Source: Denitromonas sp. (GTDB lineage Bacteria > Pseudomonadota > Gammaproteobacteria > Burkholderiales > Rhodocyclaceae). Taken from it: a stretch of DNA of 64,000 bases. Below, piece by piece: positions 27,698-37,070 of this stretch. The stretch covers positions 4,554,001-4,618,000 of the forward strand of contig NZ_JAUCBR010000004.1 of assembly GCF_034676725.1 (NCBI RefSeq), written 5' to 3'. Numbering within the stretch: position 1 is the first letter of the stretch; each line of letters starts with the position of its first letter. Both the position numbers and the translations under genes were made by a program. The notes under the pieces are model-generated. The model did no database searches. It was not told the origin of the DNA and worked only from the letters and a program-made list of their open reading frames with translations.

Positions 27698-28915
27698 GCC
27701 GCCACCGCCGTGGCCGACGTGGCCAGTGCGTTCGGAATCGCTTTCAAGTGCGCATCCCAGGCGTAGTGCTCCAGCACGGTCTGTCGCGCCGCCAGCCCCA
27801 TCGTCCGCCCGACCTCGGGCGCCAGGCAGCGGTGGATCGCGGCGACATAGTCGGCCGGCGATTCAGCCACCTCGTGGCTGATGCCGACACACCCCCGCAG
27901 CCCCGCTGCGGATGCGGTCGATACCACCACCGGCCGCGCCATGGACATCGCCTCGAGCACCTTGTTCTGGATGCCGCGTGCGACCCGCAGCGGCGCCACC
28001 ACCACATCGGCGTGATGCACATAGGGCCGCACATCGGGCACCGTGCCGGTCACCACCACCCGGCCCGGCACGGCCACCGAGCGAACCGCCGGGGTGGGAT
28101 TCATGCCGACGATGGTGAAGCAGGCCTCGGGCAGTTCGGCCCACACCCGGGGCATGACCTCCTGCGCAAACCAGGTGGCCGCGTCGACATTGGGCCAATA
28201 ATCCATGGCCCCGGCAAACACGATATTCGGCGCGCCGCCGCGATACGGCCGCTCGCCGCCATTGGCCGGCGAAAACACCTCGGCATCGACACCGTTTTCG
28301 ATCGCCAGGACCCGGTCAGCCAGTTGCGGCGCATCGGTCAGGAACAGATCGGCCTCGGCCCGCGTCACGAAGCTCGACACATCGGCGCGACGCGCCCACT
28401 GCCGTTCATAGCGCCCCAGCAGACGCCCCTCGCGGCGGTACAGCCAGGCCATGGGTCCGCGCCGGGAGGCCGCATACTGGGTCCACTTGGCGGAGTTCGA
28501 CATCGCAGAAATCGATCACCGTACGCGCCAGCGGCAAGCCCTCGAGGTATTGCGCCATCGGCCCGGAGAACACCACCGCCTTGCGGATGTGCTCGCTGCG
28601 GACCATCTCGCCCACCCAGTCGGCCATGCCACTGTTCCGGTAGTACGGCACGCTGAGCGCCTCGCCGGTGAGCAGGCCGCGCAAACTGCGCATCCGGCCA
28701 AGCGTCGGGTTAAGGCGCACGGCATGCACGCCGGCGCACCATTGATCGAGCGCCTGCACATGGCGCAGATCGTCCGGGTGGTCGACAAAGGTCGCCAGAA
28801 ACACCCGGTAGTGCTCGGCCAGATGACGCAGGATGTGAAACGAACGCAGCTTGTCGCCCTTGTTGGGCGGGTACGGGATGCGATGCACGAGATAGAGCAG
28901 CGGCGGCTTGTCCAT
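27694..28915 (-). pseudogene. GT4 sugar transferase, exosortase A-associated (stp1 type), single-base frameshift
   Basis: Two overlapping reading frames make one gene of this family (TIGR03087 type). The first begins MDKPPLLYLVHRIPYPPNKG at 28915 and runs to FCDV; the second continues SAKWTQYAASRRGPMAWLYR to the end. The usual family sequence at the join is FCDVDSAKW, which appears if one T is removed from GTTCGAC at 28495-28501. The total length of 1222 bases is 407 codons plus one. Without the extra base the protein would be 406 residues with a full donor site (VEVFSPANGG region and GIQNKVLEAMSMARPVV). Either a sequence error or a recent inactivation; identical insertions hit three other genes here. 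Confidence 0.9.
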
Positions 28916-28917
28916 GC

Positions 28918-29955
28918 TCACCCCAGATTGCGCACGATGTACGGGCCGAGCGCATTGGCCACCGGCAGCGGCAGGCGCTTCCACATCGCGATGAAGGCCC
29001 GGTACTTGGGGTTCATCGGGTTGTTCTGGGGAATGGCATCGCGCTTGTACAGCCGGTACTCGTACGACAGCGGCTGTGGCTCGAAGCCCCAGTTCTTCTT
29101 GAAACTGTAGGGCCCGGTGCCGATCTTGCTGCGGCCATAGTCGAACAGGCGCACGCCGCGCTCGCAGGCGTGCTGCATCAAGGCCCAGTACTTGAAATCG
29201 TTGGCCGCCAGCGCGCGTGCCGCCACGGCGTCACCGGCGTAGTACGGCAGCACTTCGTCGCGAAAATAGAAGCTCAGCACGCTCGACAGCAATTGCCCGT
29301 CCGGACCGGTCACCGTCATGACCTGGCACTGTTCGCCAAAGACGTCCATCAACGTGGCGAAGAAGCGCTTGGGCAGTGCCGGGGTGCCATGGCGCCGCAC
29401 GTTGTCCGCATAGAGGGCAAAAAAGCGCTCGACATCCGGGTCGATGTGGCTGACCAGCGCGTTCTTGATGCCCTTGCGCACCATCGCCCGCTGCTTGCGC
29501 GGGATGGCCGTAAGGTTGGCCTCGACGTCCGGGTCGATGGCCTTGCGGAAGGTCACGTACAGATCCTGGCGCGGCCAGTCGGTGTGGCGCGGGCTCAGGT
29601 TGCGATATTCAAGATGCTGGACGCCGCGGGCCAACGCAATGCGCTCGGCTTCGGCCTCAAGCAGCGGCGCCGCGGCCGGATCGCCGGCAATGCCGCCATA
29701 GACGCAAAACGGCAGCGACGTCAGCGCGTGGCCGAACAGGCGGCTGTGCACCTCGGCCAGCGGCAACACGGCCACGATCCTGCCGGCACGGCGGGCGTAG
29801 AGAAAATGGGTGCGATGGCCGAACACGTTCTCCATCAAGCCCTGCCAGGCGGCACGGTGGAAGAAGGTAGCGTCCGGACAGTCGAGAACGAAGGCGTCCC
29901 ACTCGGGGTGTTCGCTCTCCGACAGGTGATGCAGACTCAGATCGGCGTGTGGCAT
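28918..29955 (-). CDS. FemAB-related protein, exosortase/PEP-CTERM system-associated
   Basis: 345 residues in two GNAT-like halves. The sequence SEHPEWDAFVLDCPDATFFHR at the N-terminus and LFDYGRSKIGTGPYSFKKNW at the C-terminus are typical of the PEP-CTERM FemAB family (TIGR03019 type). Classical Fem proteins transfer amino acids from aminoacyl-tRNA to peptidoglycan precursors; here the acceptor may be an amino sugar of the EPS. There is no signal peptide, so the reaction is cytoplasmic. It lies 17 bases after the deacetylase gene and 2 bases before the broken glycosyltransferase gene. Confidence 0.9.
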   Translation of the reverse strand: MPHADLSLHHLSESEHPEWDAFVLDCPDATFFHRAAWQGLMENVFGHRTHFLYARRAGRIVAVLPLAEVHSRLFGHALTSLPFCVYGGIAGDPAAAPLLEAEAERIALARGVQHLEYRNLSPRHTDWPRQDLYVTFRKAIDPDVEANLTAIPRKQRAMVRKGIKNALVSHIDPDVERFFALYADNVRRHGTPALPKRFFATLMDVFGEQCQVMTVTGPDGQLLSSVLSFYFRDEVLPYYAGDAVAARALAANDFKYWALMQHACERGVRLFDYGRSKIGTGPYSFKKNWGFEPQPLSYEYRLYKRDAIPQNNPMNPKYRAFIAMWKRLPLPVANALGPYIVRNLG

Positions 29956-29972
29956 GACATTCCGTGGGGGCG

Positions 29973-30806
29973 CTACGCCGTGGCGAGGAACACCTCGTCC
30001 ATCCGGCCCCAGGCAAAATCGGACATCAACTGGCGCAACCGGCCCTCGGTGCGCGACAGATTGACGTAATGGCGGAATCGGGTCTTGAAGGTCGTCCCCT
30101 GCACCACGGGCTGGTCCGGGTCCACTTCCCAGGGGTGAAAATAGAACATCGCCGAGCGACGCTCTTCATTGTTGACCCGGCGGATCAGCCAGCGCGATGC
30201 CGAGTACGGCAGCAGGCGGAAGTAACCGCCGCCACCGGCCGGCAGGTTGCGGCCGAGATAACGCACGGTGGTGATCGGCATCTCGATCAGGCCGTTGTCG
30301 AGCCGATAGGGAAAGCGCGGCGCGTCGGGCATGCCGTAGTGGTCGTGCTTGACCGGATACACGCTCGAGCTGTAGGCATAGCCGGCCTCGGCAATGCAAT
30401 CGTGTGCCCACGGGTTGCCGGCGCCGATCGAGAAACTCGGCGCCCGATAGCCCTTGATCTCGACGCCGGCAATGTCTTCGAGCACCGTCTTGGCCAGGCG
30501 GATGTCCGCCCCGAAGGCCTCGGGGGTCTGGTCGCTGGCGCGCTGGTGAGCATAGCCGTGACTGGCCACTTCATGCCCTTCCATGGCGATCAGGCGCACC
30601 AGATGCGGATAGCGCTCGGCAATCCAGCCCAGCGTGAAAAACGTGCCCTTGGCGCCGTACTCGTGCAGCAGGGAGAGGATCAGGTCCACATTGCGCTCGA
30701 CACGGCATGGCACCGTATCCCACTGCCGACGCGGAAAATGTGGCGCCAGCGCCGAGACCTGGAAGTAGTCTTCCACGTCGATCGTCAGGGCGTTGACGAT
30801 GCTCAT
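29973..30806 (-). CDS. XrtA system polysaccharide deacetylase (NodB domain with DUF3473)
   Basis: 277 residues from the Met at 30806 (ATGA overlap with the wecB stop). It opens with VNALTIDVEDYFQVSALAP, where the conserved aspartates of the NodB motif 1 lie in TIDVEDYF, followed by GHEVASHGYAHQR (metal-binding histidines). The C-terminal DUF3473 part contains YFHPWEVDPDQP. This subfamily (TIGR03006 type) is restricted to exosortase-linked EPS loci. It should deacetylate an N-acetylhexosamine, probably the sugar made available by WecB, and thereby give the polymer free amino groups. Confidence 0.93.
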   Translation of the reverse strand: MSIVNALTIDVEDYFQVSALAPHFPRRQWDTVPCRVERNVDLILSLLHEYGAKGTFFTLGWIAERYPHLVRLIAMEGHEVASHGYAHQRASDQTPEAFGADIRLAKTVLEDIAGVEIKGYRAPSFSIGAGNPWAHDCIAEAGYAYSSSVYPVKHDHYGMPDAPRFPYRLDNGLIEMPITTVRYLGRNLPAGGGGYFRLLPYSASRWLIRRVNNEERRSAMFYFHPWEVDPDQPVVQGTTFKTRFRHYVNLSRTEGRLRQLMSDFAWGRMDEVFLATA

Positions 30807-31951
30807 GCCGGCATACCCGCCGGTGCGGCCTCGTGCGCCGCCAGCCACGCCGACAGATGGGCCGCAATGCGCTCGGCGGCACGGCCGTCCCAGCCCTCGG
30901 GGATGCGCCCGCCCTTGCCGCCACCGGCCAGGATGGCATTGACGCCGTCGATGATCGCCTTGGCGTCGCCGGCGACGATGGTGTTGGTACCCTCGGCCAC
31001 GGTGATCGGCCGTTCGGTGCTGTCGCGCATGGTCAGGCAGGGGACGCCAAGTGCCGTGGTCTCTTCCTGGATGCCGCCGGAATCGGTCAGCACCACCCGG
31101 GCGTTCGCCATCAGGCCAAGCATCTCGAGGTAGCCTTGCGGCGGCAAGACGAGAAAACCCGGCGCATCGAGCAGCGCGGACAGGCCGTGGGTGTCGATGT
31201 TCTTGCGTGTTCTGGGGTGCAGCGCGAAAACCAGCGGCAGCCTCTGGCTGACCGTGTGCAGGGTTTCGATCAGGCGGCGCAGCATCGCCGGGTCATCCAC
31301 GTTCGACGGGCGGTGCAGCGTCACGACACCGAAACCGTCGGCGATCCGCTGCGGATCGAGCCCGGCCTGGGCCAGCAAAGCCTCGGGCGCGACGGCCTTG
31401 TGCCGGTTGGCCATCAGGGTGTCGATCATGACATTGCCGACAAAGACCGCCCGCTCGGCGTCGATGCCCTCGCGTGCGAGATTGGCATGGGCCGAGCGCT
31501 CGGTGGTGTAGAGCAGGTCGGAGAGCTGATCGGTCAGCACGCGGTTGACCTCCTCCGGCATGCGTCGGTCGCCACTGCGCAGCCCGGCTTCGACATGGAT
31601 CACCGGCACATGGCGCTTGGCCGCCACCAGGGCACAGGCCAGGGTCGAATTCACATCGCCCACCACAAGCACTGCGCGCGCGCCATGGGCGTCGATCACC
31701 GGCTCGAATCGCTTCATGACCTCGGCCGTCTGCACCGCATGGGACGCAGAACCGACCTCGAGGTTGATGTCGGCCCGCGGCAGTTCAAGATCGGTGAACA
31801 GCCGGTCGTTCATGGCCGCGTCGTAGTGTTGCCCGGTGTGCACCAGCAGGGTCGGGATGGCCGGGCTGTGCGCCGCGAAGGCGCGCATGATCGGCGCCAT
31901 TTTCATGTAGTTCGGGCGTGCGCCGACGACGCAGATCACGGGCGCCGTCAT
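30803..31951 (-). CDS. wecB: UDP-N-acetylglucosamine 2-epimerase (non-hydrolysing)
   Basis: 382 residues. ICVVGARPNYMKMAPIMRA at the N-terminus, VHTGQHYDAAMN and HVEAGLRSGDRRMPEEVNR near 110-130, and TDSGGIQEETTALGVPCLTMR with PITVAEGTN in the C-terminal half are all signature motifs. The enzyme interconverts UDP-GlcNAc and UDP-ManNAc. That implies ManNAc or a derivative (for example ManNAcA after a dehydrogenase elsewhere) in the polysaccharide. Both ends overlap neighbouring genes by four bases. Confidence 0.93.
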   Translation of the reverse strand: MTAPVICVVGARPNYMKMAPIMRAFAAHSPAIPTLLVHTGQHYDAAMNDRLFTDLELPRADINLEVGSASHAVQTAEVMKRFEPVIDAHGARAVLVVGDVNSTLACALVAAKRHVPVIHVEAGLRSGDRRMPEEVNRVLTDQLSDLLYTTERSAHANLAREGIDAERAVFVGNVMIDTLMANRHKAVAPEALLAQAGLDPQRIADGFGVVTLHRPSNVDDPAMLRRLIETLHTVSQRLPLVFALHPRTRKNIDTHGLSALLDAPGFLVLPPQGYLEMLGLMANARVVLTDSGGIQEETTALGVPCLTMRDSTERPITVAEGTNTIVAGDAKAIIDGVNAILAGGGKGGRIPEGWDGRAAERIAAHLSAWLAAHEAAPAGMPA

Positions 31952-33030
31952 TTGGCCGCCTCGTCCTTGTCGTCATCGGACAGTTGCGCGGCGGCGATCT
32001 GGTTCATCAGCGCCAGGGTGGTCGACATCGCCTGTTCGAGCTGGGTCAGGCGGGCCTCGATTCGGGCGGCGTCGAAACCCGCAGCCAACTGGGCAAACTG
32101 CTGCGCCACGGCAGGATCGATCTTGAGCTTGGCCAGATCGAACGATGCCGGCACGCTGGCGCCGGCGCTTGGCGAGGCCAGCGGCGCAAGGCGAGCCGCA
32201 CCGCTGCCACGCCCGCTGCGCTGCTCCTCTTTCATCTCGGACAGGACTTCGTCCACTTCCGCTTCGCCCAGCGAGCGCTTCTCGCCGAGAAAGCCGGCCA
32301 GCATCAAGCGATCGCACAAGGTGTTGATCCGCCTCGGCACACCGCCCGACGCACGGAAGATCGACGGAAAGATGGCGTCGTCGAAATGCGGGTCGTTTTT
32401 CCAGCCGACATGCTTGAGGCGGTGCTCGACATAGGCGCGCGTCTCTTCCATGTCGAGCGGGCCGAGATGGTAGGAGGCGATCACCCGCTGACGCAGTTGC
32501 TGCATTTCGGGGCTTTGCATGATGTCCCGGAACTCGGGCTGGCCCACCAGGAAGCTTTGCAGCAGGGCATGCTCTTCGAGCTGGAAGTTGGACAGCATGC
32601 GCAGCTCTTCGACCGCCTTCGGCGTCAGGTTCTGCGCCTCGTCGACCACCAGCAAGGCGCGCTTCCCCGCCGCCGTCACCGACACCAGGAAGGTCTCGAT
32701 GGCCAGCAGCAGGCCGGCCTTGTCGAGCCCCTTGCTGGGCACGCCGAACGCCGCCGCCACCAGTTGCAGGATGTCGTTGGCGTCGATCTGGGTGCTCACC
32801 AGTTGCGCGGCAACGACCTTGGACGGATCGAGTTTCTGCAGCAGGTTGCGCACCAGCGTGGTCTTGCCGGCACCGATCTCGCCGGTGATGACGATGAAGC
32901 CCTCGTTCTGGTGCAGGCCGTACTCGAGATACGCCATGGCACGGCGATGGCCGCGACTGCCAAAGAAGAAGGCAGGATCGGGATTGAGCTGAAACGGTTT
33001 GCCGGTCAGCCGATAGAAGTTTTCATACAT
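31948..33030 (-). CDS. XrtA system-associated AAA ATPase (ExeA/GspA-like)
   Basis: 360 residues. The opening MYENFYRLTGKPFQLNPDP, Walker A GEIGAGKTT at 50-58, Walker B ALLVVDEAQN near 125 and the arginine-rich SGGVPRRINTLCDRLML identify the exosortase-associated ATPase (TIGR03015 type). The last 100 residues are low-complexity and end in an acidic tail. The relatives ExeA/GspA help assemble secretin-type pores across peptidoglycan, so a role in export-machine assembly is likely. The stop overlaps the wecB start by four bases. Confidence 0.92.
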   Translation of the reverse strand: MYENFYRLTGKPFQLNPDPAFFFGSRGHRRAMAYLEYGLHQNEGFIVITGEIGAGKTTLVRNLLQKLDPSKVVAAQLVSTQIDANDILQLVAAAFGVPSKGLDKAGLLLAIETFLVSVTAAGKRALLVVDEAQNLTPKAVEELRMLSNFQLEEHALLQSFLVGQPEFRDIMQSPEMQQLRQRVIASYHLGPLDMEETRAYVEHRLKHVGWKNDPHFDDAIFPSIFRASGGVPRRINTLCDRLMLAGFLGEKRSLGEAEVDEVLSEMKEEQRSGRGSGAARLAPLASPSAGASVPASFDLAKLKIDPAVAQQFAQLAAGFDAARIEARLTQLEQAMSTTLALMNQIAAAQLSDDDKDEAAK

Positions 33031-33033
33031 GGA

Positions 33034-34554
33034 TCAGAACCGTACGCCCAGCGTCGCTGTCAGCGTGTTTTCGGTGTAAGACGTCGAGCCGTCGGACTTC
33101 TGGTGGCGGTAGGTCAGCCCGCCGGTCGACTTCGGCCCGAGCTTGTGGGCCACGCCCAGGCTCAGGGTTGTCCGCTTGCTGTCCTGCGCCCCTGCTCCGC
33201 TGCCTTGCACGTTGCTGCGCGCCACCGCGGCGGTCAGCGTCGAGAACCCCGACAGCTTGTGATTGAGCGAAATGATCATCCCCTTGTCGCGAATCTGGTC
33301 AAGGTTGAAGAAATCGTCAGCCGCCGAGACGATCAGATCCTGCGCAACCCGGCTGCGCTCGGTGCGGTACACCGAAAAGGTCAGCGTATTGCGTACGCCT
33401 GACAAGGTGAAATCGCCACGCAGGGCGCGACTCACATACTGGGCGTTGGTAATGAAGCCCAACTGCAGGCCCGAACCGGTGATGCCGGACTGATTCAACA
33501 GCGCGCGGGTCGCCGCATCGCGCTGCACGGGGTTCGGGAACTGCGTCGCCAGGCTGTCGTAGATCAGGCGGTAGTAGTAGTCCTCAAGCGATTCGGACAC
33601 CACCTCCTCGGAGGAGGTGTAATCACGCACATAGCTCAGCCGCCAGCTGCTGCGCTGGGCGCGGTGCGCCACCTGGACATCGTAGCCGCGGCCAAACAGG
33701 CGTTTTTCGGTGAACGCGGTCACCGAGGTGCGGGTCGTCGGGTACCAGTCGAAGCCCACACCATGGGTGCTTCCTTCTTCGGTTCGACCCGCGTTGTAGT
33801 TGTTGGACTCCCGACCGACGGATGCCCGCAGGATCACTTGCGGCGTCACGGTATAGCTCAGACCAACCCGCCCGTTTTCGCGCGAAGCCTTGCTGTCGCT
33901 CTCGTCGTAGTGGGAATCGACCTTGTCGTACGACACCGACCACCCGAAGGGACCGAACGCCTCGCCATCCTGCAACATCCCGGAGAGCGTCTCGGTACGC
34001 CGGTTGCTCAGCGTGCTGCCGCCCCCGCTGAGCCATTGGTTGCGGTACCCCACGCGGCCCTTGGCCGACTTGCCGAGGGCGAACTCCAGCCGCGGTCCGA
34101 GGTTGAACGAACGCACTTCGTTGTCTTCGCTGGTATTGAGCGGGTCGTCGCCCGAGCGGCCGCTGAACAGCGATTGGTTGTTCCGGCTGATCGAGGCACC
34201 CACATCGACGAACAGCAGCCGCTCGATCGCCTCGATCTCGCCGCGGCCACGCAGCGCCAGGAAGGTTGAATTCCGGTCGTCGGAGTTGGCATAGACCACA
34301 TTCCGCAGCGACGCATCCAGGTTGCCGTTGATACGCCCGGACGTACGCCTCACGCTGATGGACGGCGACACCTCGAACAGCCAGTCGCTCTCGCCATCGG
34401 CCGACGCGTCGACGTTGTCGGTGAAGGTCATCCGCGTGCTGACGCTCGGCACGATCTGAACCACCGACTGCGCCGCGGCACCCGCACTGAGCACGACAGC
34501 CGCGCCAAAGACAAAGCCCCTGGCGACACGAGAACGATCAAGCCGCTTTGTCAT
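33034..34554 (-). CDS. Outer-membrane beta-barrel protein, exosortase A/PEP-CTERM system-associated
   Basis: About 506 residues. It has a signal peptide (VARGFVFGAAVVLSAGAAAQ) and then alternating beta strands rich in aromatic and polar residues, ending with the C-terminal phenylalanine of outer-membrane barrels (LTATLGVRF). It matches the TIGR03016 type encoded in these loci and may be the outer-membrane conduit or partner of the Wza-like lipoprotein. The start is taken as the ATG at 34554, giving a 17-base overlap with the kinase gene; ATGs at 34572 and 34584 would only lengthen the leader. The large size suggests a barrel of 18 to 22 strands. Confidence 0.86.
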   Translation of the reverse strand: MTKRLDRSRVARGFVFGAAVVLSAGAAAQSVVQIVPSVSTRMTFTDNVDASADGESDWLFEVSPSISVRRTSGRINGNLDASLRNVVYANSDDRNSTFLALRGRGEIEAIERLLFVDVGASISRNNQSLFSGRSGDDPLNTSEDNEVRSFNLGPRLEFALGKSAKGRVGYRNQWLSGGGSTLSNRRTETLSGMLQDGEAFGPFGWSVSYDKVDSHYDESDSKASRENGRVGLSYTVTPQVILRASVGRESNNYNAGRTEEGSTHGVGFDWYPTTRTSVTAFTEKRLFGRGYDVQVAHRAQRSSWRLSYVRDYTSSEEVVSESLEDYYYRLIYDSLATQFPNPVQRDAATRALLNQSGITGSGLQLGFITNAQYVSRALRGDFTLSGVRNTLTFSVYRTERSRVAQDLIVSAADDFFNLDQIRDKGMIISLNHKLSGFSTLTAAVARSNVQGSGAGAQDSKRTTLSLGVAHKLGPKSTGGLTYRHQKSDGSTSYTENTLTATLGVRF

Positions 34555-35458
34555 CTTCCGACTCTTGCCCATATCCGTAGCCATATCCGTAATAGCCCCC
34601 CGGCCCCTGGACGGTTGATTTGTTCAACAGCATCATCTTGATCGGGCAGGCCTCGATGGTCGCGAGCGCCTGCTTGAGTGCGGCATGCGTGGTGCGTTCG
34701 GCCTCCACCACGACCACAATCTGCCCCATGTGCGTCGCCAGGGCGCGCGACTCCGTCGTGACCAGCAGGGGCGGCGAGTCGAAGACGATGATCCGGTCGG
34801 GGTAGCGACTCGCCATCTCGTCGAGCAGGCGGTTCATGCCTTCACTGGCGAGCAGTTCGGTAGCACGCTGGGTCGCCGTCCCGGCAGGCAGGATGCGCAG
34901 CTTTTCGATGTTGGTGCGCAGGATCACGTCCGGCAGGTCCAGCTTTGCGTCGACCAGCACATCCATCAACCCACGCTCGGGCGGCAGGCCCAACTGCTTG
35001 AGGATGGACGGCTTGGAGACATCGGCATCGACCAGGAGGACCGAATGGTCGAGTTCCATGGCCATGCTCATGGCCAGGTTCAGCGCCGTGAAGCTCTTGC
35101 CTTCGCCCGGCAGGGCACTGGTCACCATGATCAGATTGCCGTTTGCCACCCGGCTCGTGCCACGCACGGCCGAGGCATTGCGCAGCAAGGGGCGCTTGAT
35201 GACGCGGTACTCTTCGGCAATCGACGCTCGCTGCTGGTCCGGCGTCACAAAACCCATGTGGGCCAGTCGTTCGAGATCGATGTTGACCGCGCGACTGACG
35301 GGCTCGGCCTCCTTGGCATGGATCTCGACCCGAGACCGCTCGGTCGGGACCGGCGCGGGCCCCGTTGCCACCTCGACCGACGGCGTGATCACCGGCGCTT
35401 CCTGCCCGGCCTGTTTCAGCTGCCCCAGCCGCTCTACGGCTTTTTCTATCAGACTCAT
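34538..35458 (-). CDS. XrtA-associated tyrosine autokinase (BY-kinase)
   Basis: 306 residues. Walker A is ALPGEGKS near 115-122, Walker A' is LLVDADVSKPS near 141-151, and Walker B is IIVFDSPPLL. The C-terminus carries a tyrosine cluster, GGYYGYGYGYGQ, the autophosphorylation tail of bacterial tyrosine kinases. The kinase works with the chain-length protein encoded 10 bases upstream to control polymer length and export. Unlike in Wzc, kinase and membrane activator are separate proteins, as in the exosortase A systems generally (TIGR03018 type). Confidence 0.93.
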   Translation of the reverse strand: MSLIEKAVERLGQLKQAGQEAPVITPSVEVATGPAPVPTERSRVEIHAKEAEPVSRAVNIDLERLAHMGFVTPDQQRASIAEEYRVIKRPLLRNASAVRGTSRVANGNLIMVTSALPGEGKSFTALNLAMSMAMELDHSVLLVDADVSKPSILKQLGLPPERGLMDVLVDAKLDLPDVILRTNIEKLRILPAGTATQRATELLASEGMNRLLDEMASRYPDRIIVFDSPPLLVTTESRALATHMGQIVVVVEAERTTHAALKQALATIEACPIKMMLLNKSTVQGPGGYYGYGYGYGQESEDDKAA

Positions 35459-35468
35459 GTCAGGACCT

Positions 35469-37011
35469 TCATGTAATTTTCAGCATGGCAAGCGCAACTG
35501 TGAGCACCCCGAAGGCACCGACATATCCCCCGATCCCACCCAGAAATGCCAGGTTGAGGCGTTGGCGGCGACGTTTGCGGACCGGGTCGGACGTTGCACT
35601 GACCGTACCGAGCAGCGGCAATCCGGACACTTCACGCAGATCTCGCCCATCGAGGAAGGTCGGCCGCAGCTGACTGAGCACGAAGGTCAGCGCCAGCCCG
35701 AACAGCAAGGCACCACCACCGCCCAGCGGCATCAACAGAATCCGGTTCGGTGCCGACGGCTTGAGCGGCACGCTGGGCGGATCGATCAGGCGGAACTCCG
35801 CCATGCCCGACGACGACTCCATTTCCACCGACATGTTGGCCGACTCGCGCCGACTCACCAAGGTTTCGTAGTTCTTCTTGTTGACTTCATAGTCCCGGTT
35901 GAGCTGAGCCAGTTCGGCCTCGATCTGCGGCAACAGCTTGGCGGAGTCCTGCAGTTGCGCCTGACGGGCCTCGTATTCGGTCACCCGCGCCCGCAGCGAC
36001 GCCACATTGGCTTCGGCATCCGCCAGGGCCAGCTTCATCTGCTGGTACACCGGGTTCGAATTCACATCACCGTAACCCCCGCCCTGATCCCGGCGCGCGG
36101 CTACCTCGGCCTTTTTCTGCTCCTGCAACTGCTCGATGATCCGCCGCGTGCCGATCACGTCCGGATGCGCATCGGTATAGCGCTGCAACAGTCCATCCAG
36201 GTTCTTCTGCAGGGCGTCGATACGGCCGTCGATCTCGGGGATCGACACCTTTCGATCCACCGGCGCCTCCGGCAACAGCACCGGCTCTTCGCCGGCCAGC
36301 TGGCGCTGCAAGGCATTGCGGGAGTTTTCGGCTTCCCGTAAGGCAAGTCGCGCCGCAGCCAGTTGAGCCGCCACCTCGCCAACCTGCGAGACGTAATCCT
36401 TGCCGCCGACCATCAGGTGCATGTTCTTGATCTTGAAGTCCTTGAGGCGGTTCTCCGCTTCGTCCAGCCGCTGCTCGTAGGACTTGATCTGCTCTTCAAT
36501 GAAGCGCCTTGCCGAATCAGTGTCCTTGCGCTTGTCGCCCAGGCCGGACTCGACAAAGATTGACACCAGCGACTGCACAACACGTTTGGCGCGCTCAGGC
36601 TCGGTGTCTTCATACGACAGGGTAAACAGGTTGTCCCGCCCCGTGCCGCGAATCTGCAGGGTCTTGTTCAGCAGGACGATCAACTCCTCGCGATCCTTGT
36701 TCGACTTGATCGTCAGGTCGAGATCGGCCATGCGGATCAGTTTTTCGATATTCGGCCGGCTGATCAAGGTCCGCGACAGAATCGCGATCTGCTGGTCAAC
36801 ATTTGGCTGAACGGCCAGCCCGGACATCAACGGCTTGAGCACCGACTGCGTATCGACGTAGATACGCGCGGTTCGACTCGTAGCGGTCGGGCAGCATGTA
36901 GATTGCACCGGCGGCGACCATCCCGACCAGCCAGGCAGCGGCAAGCCCCCACCAGCGATAGAGCCACATACCACGCAGGTACGCGATGAGTTGTCGGAGA
37001 ACGTCTTCCAT
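35469..37011 (-). pseudogene. XrtA system chain-length determinant (PCP), single-base frameshift
   Basis: The natural start is the ATG at 37011, reading MEDVLRQLIAYLRGMWLYRW and a first membrane helix up to PDRYES. The remainder is in another frame and continues TARIYVDTQSVLKPLMSGLA. Family members read RYESTARIYVDT, restored by removing one T from GTTCGAC at 36871-36877. The span is 1543 bases, 514 codons plus one. The restored protein (513 residues) has a Wzz domain, a long coiled-coil (about 150-400, with ENRLKDFKIKNMHL and AELAQLNRDYEVNKKNYETL), the PSVPLKPSAPNR motif and a second helix. The alternative frame starting at 37040 encodes an implausible Cys/Trp-rich leader. Confidence 0.9.
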
Positions 37012-37070
37012 AGATCAGCTTCTGTGTACGCCGGCCGCAAGAAATCGCGGCCGGTCAGTTCGGGACGGGA

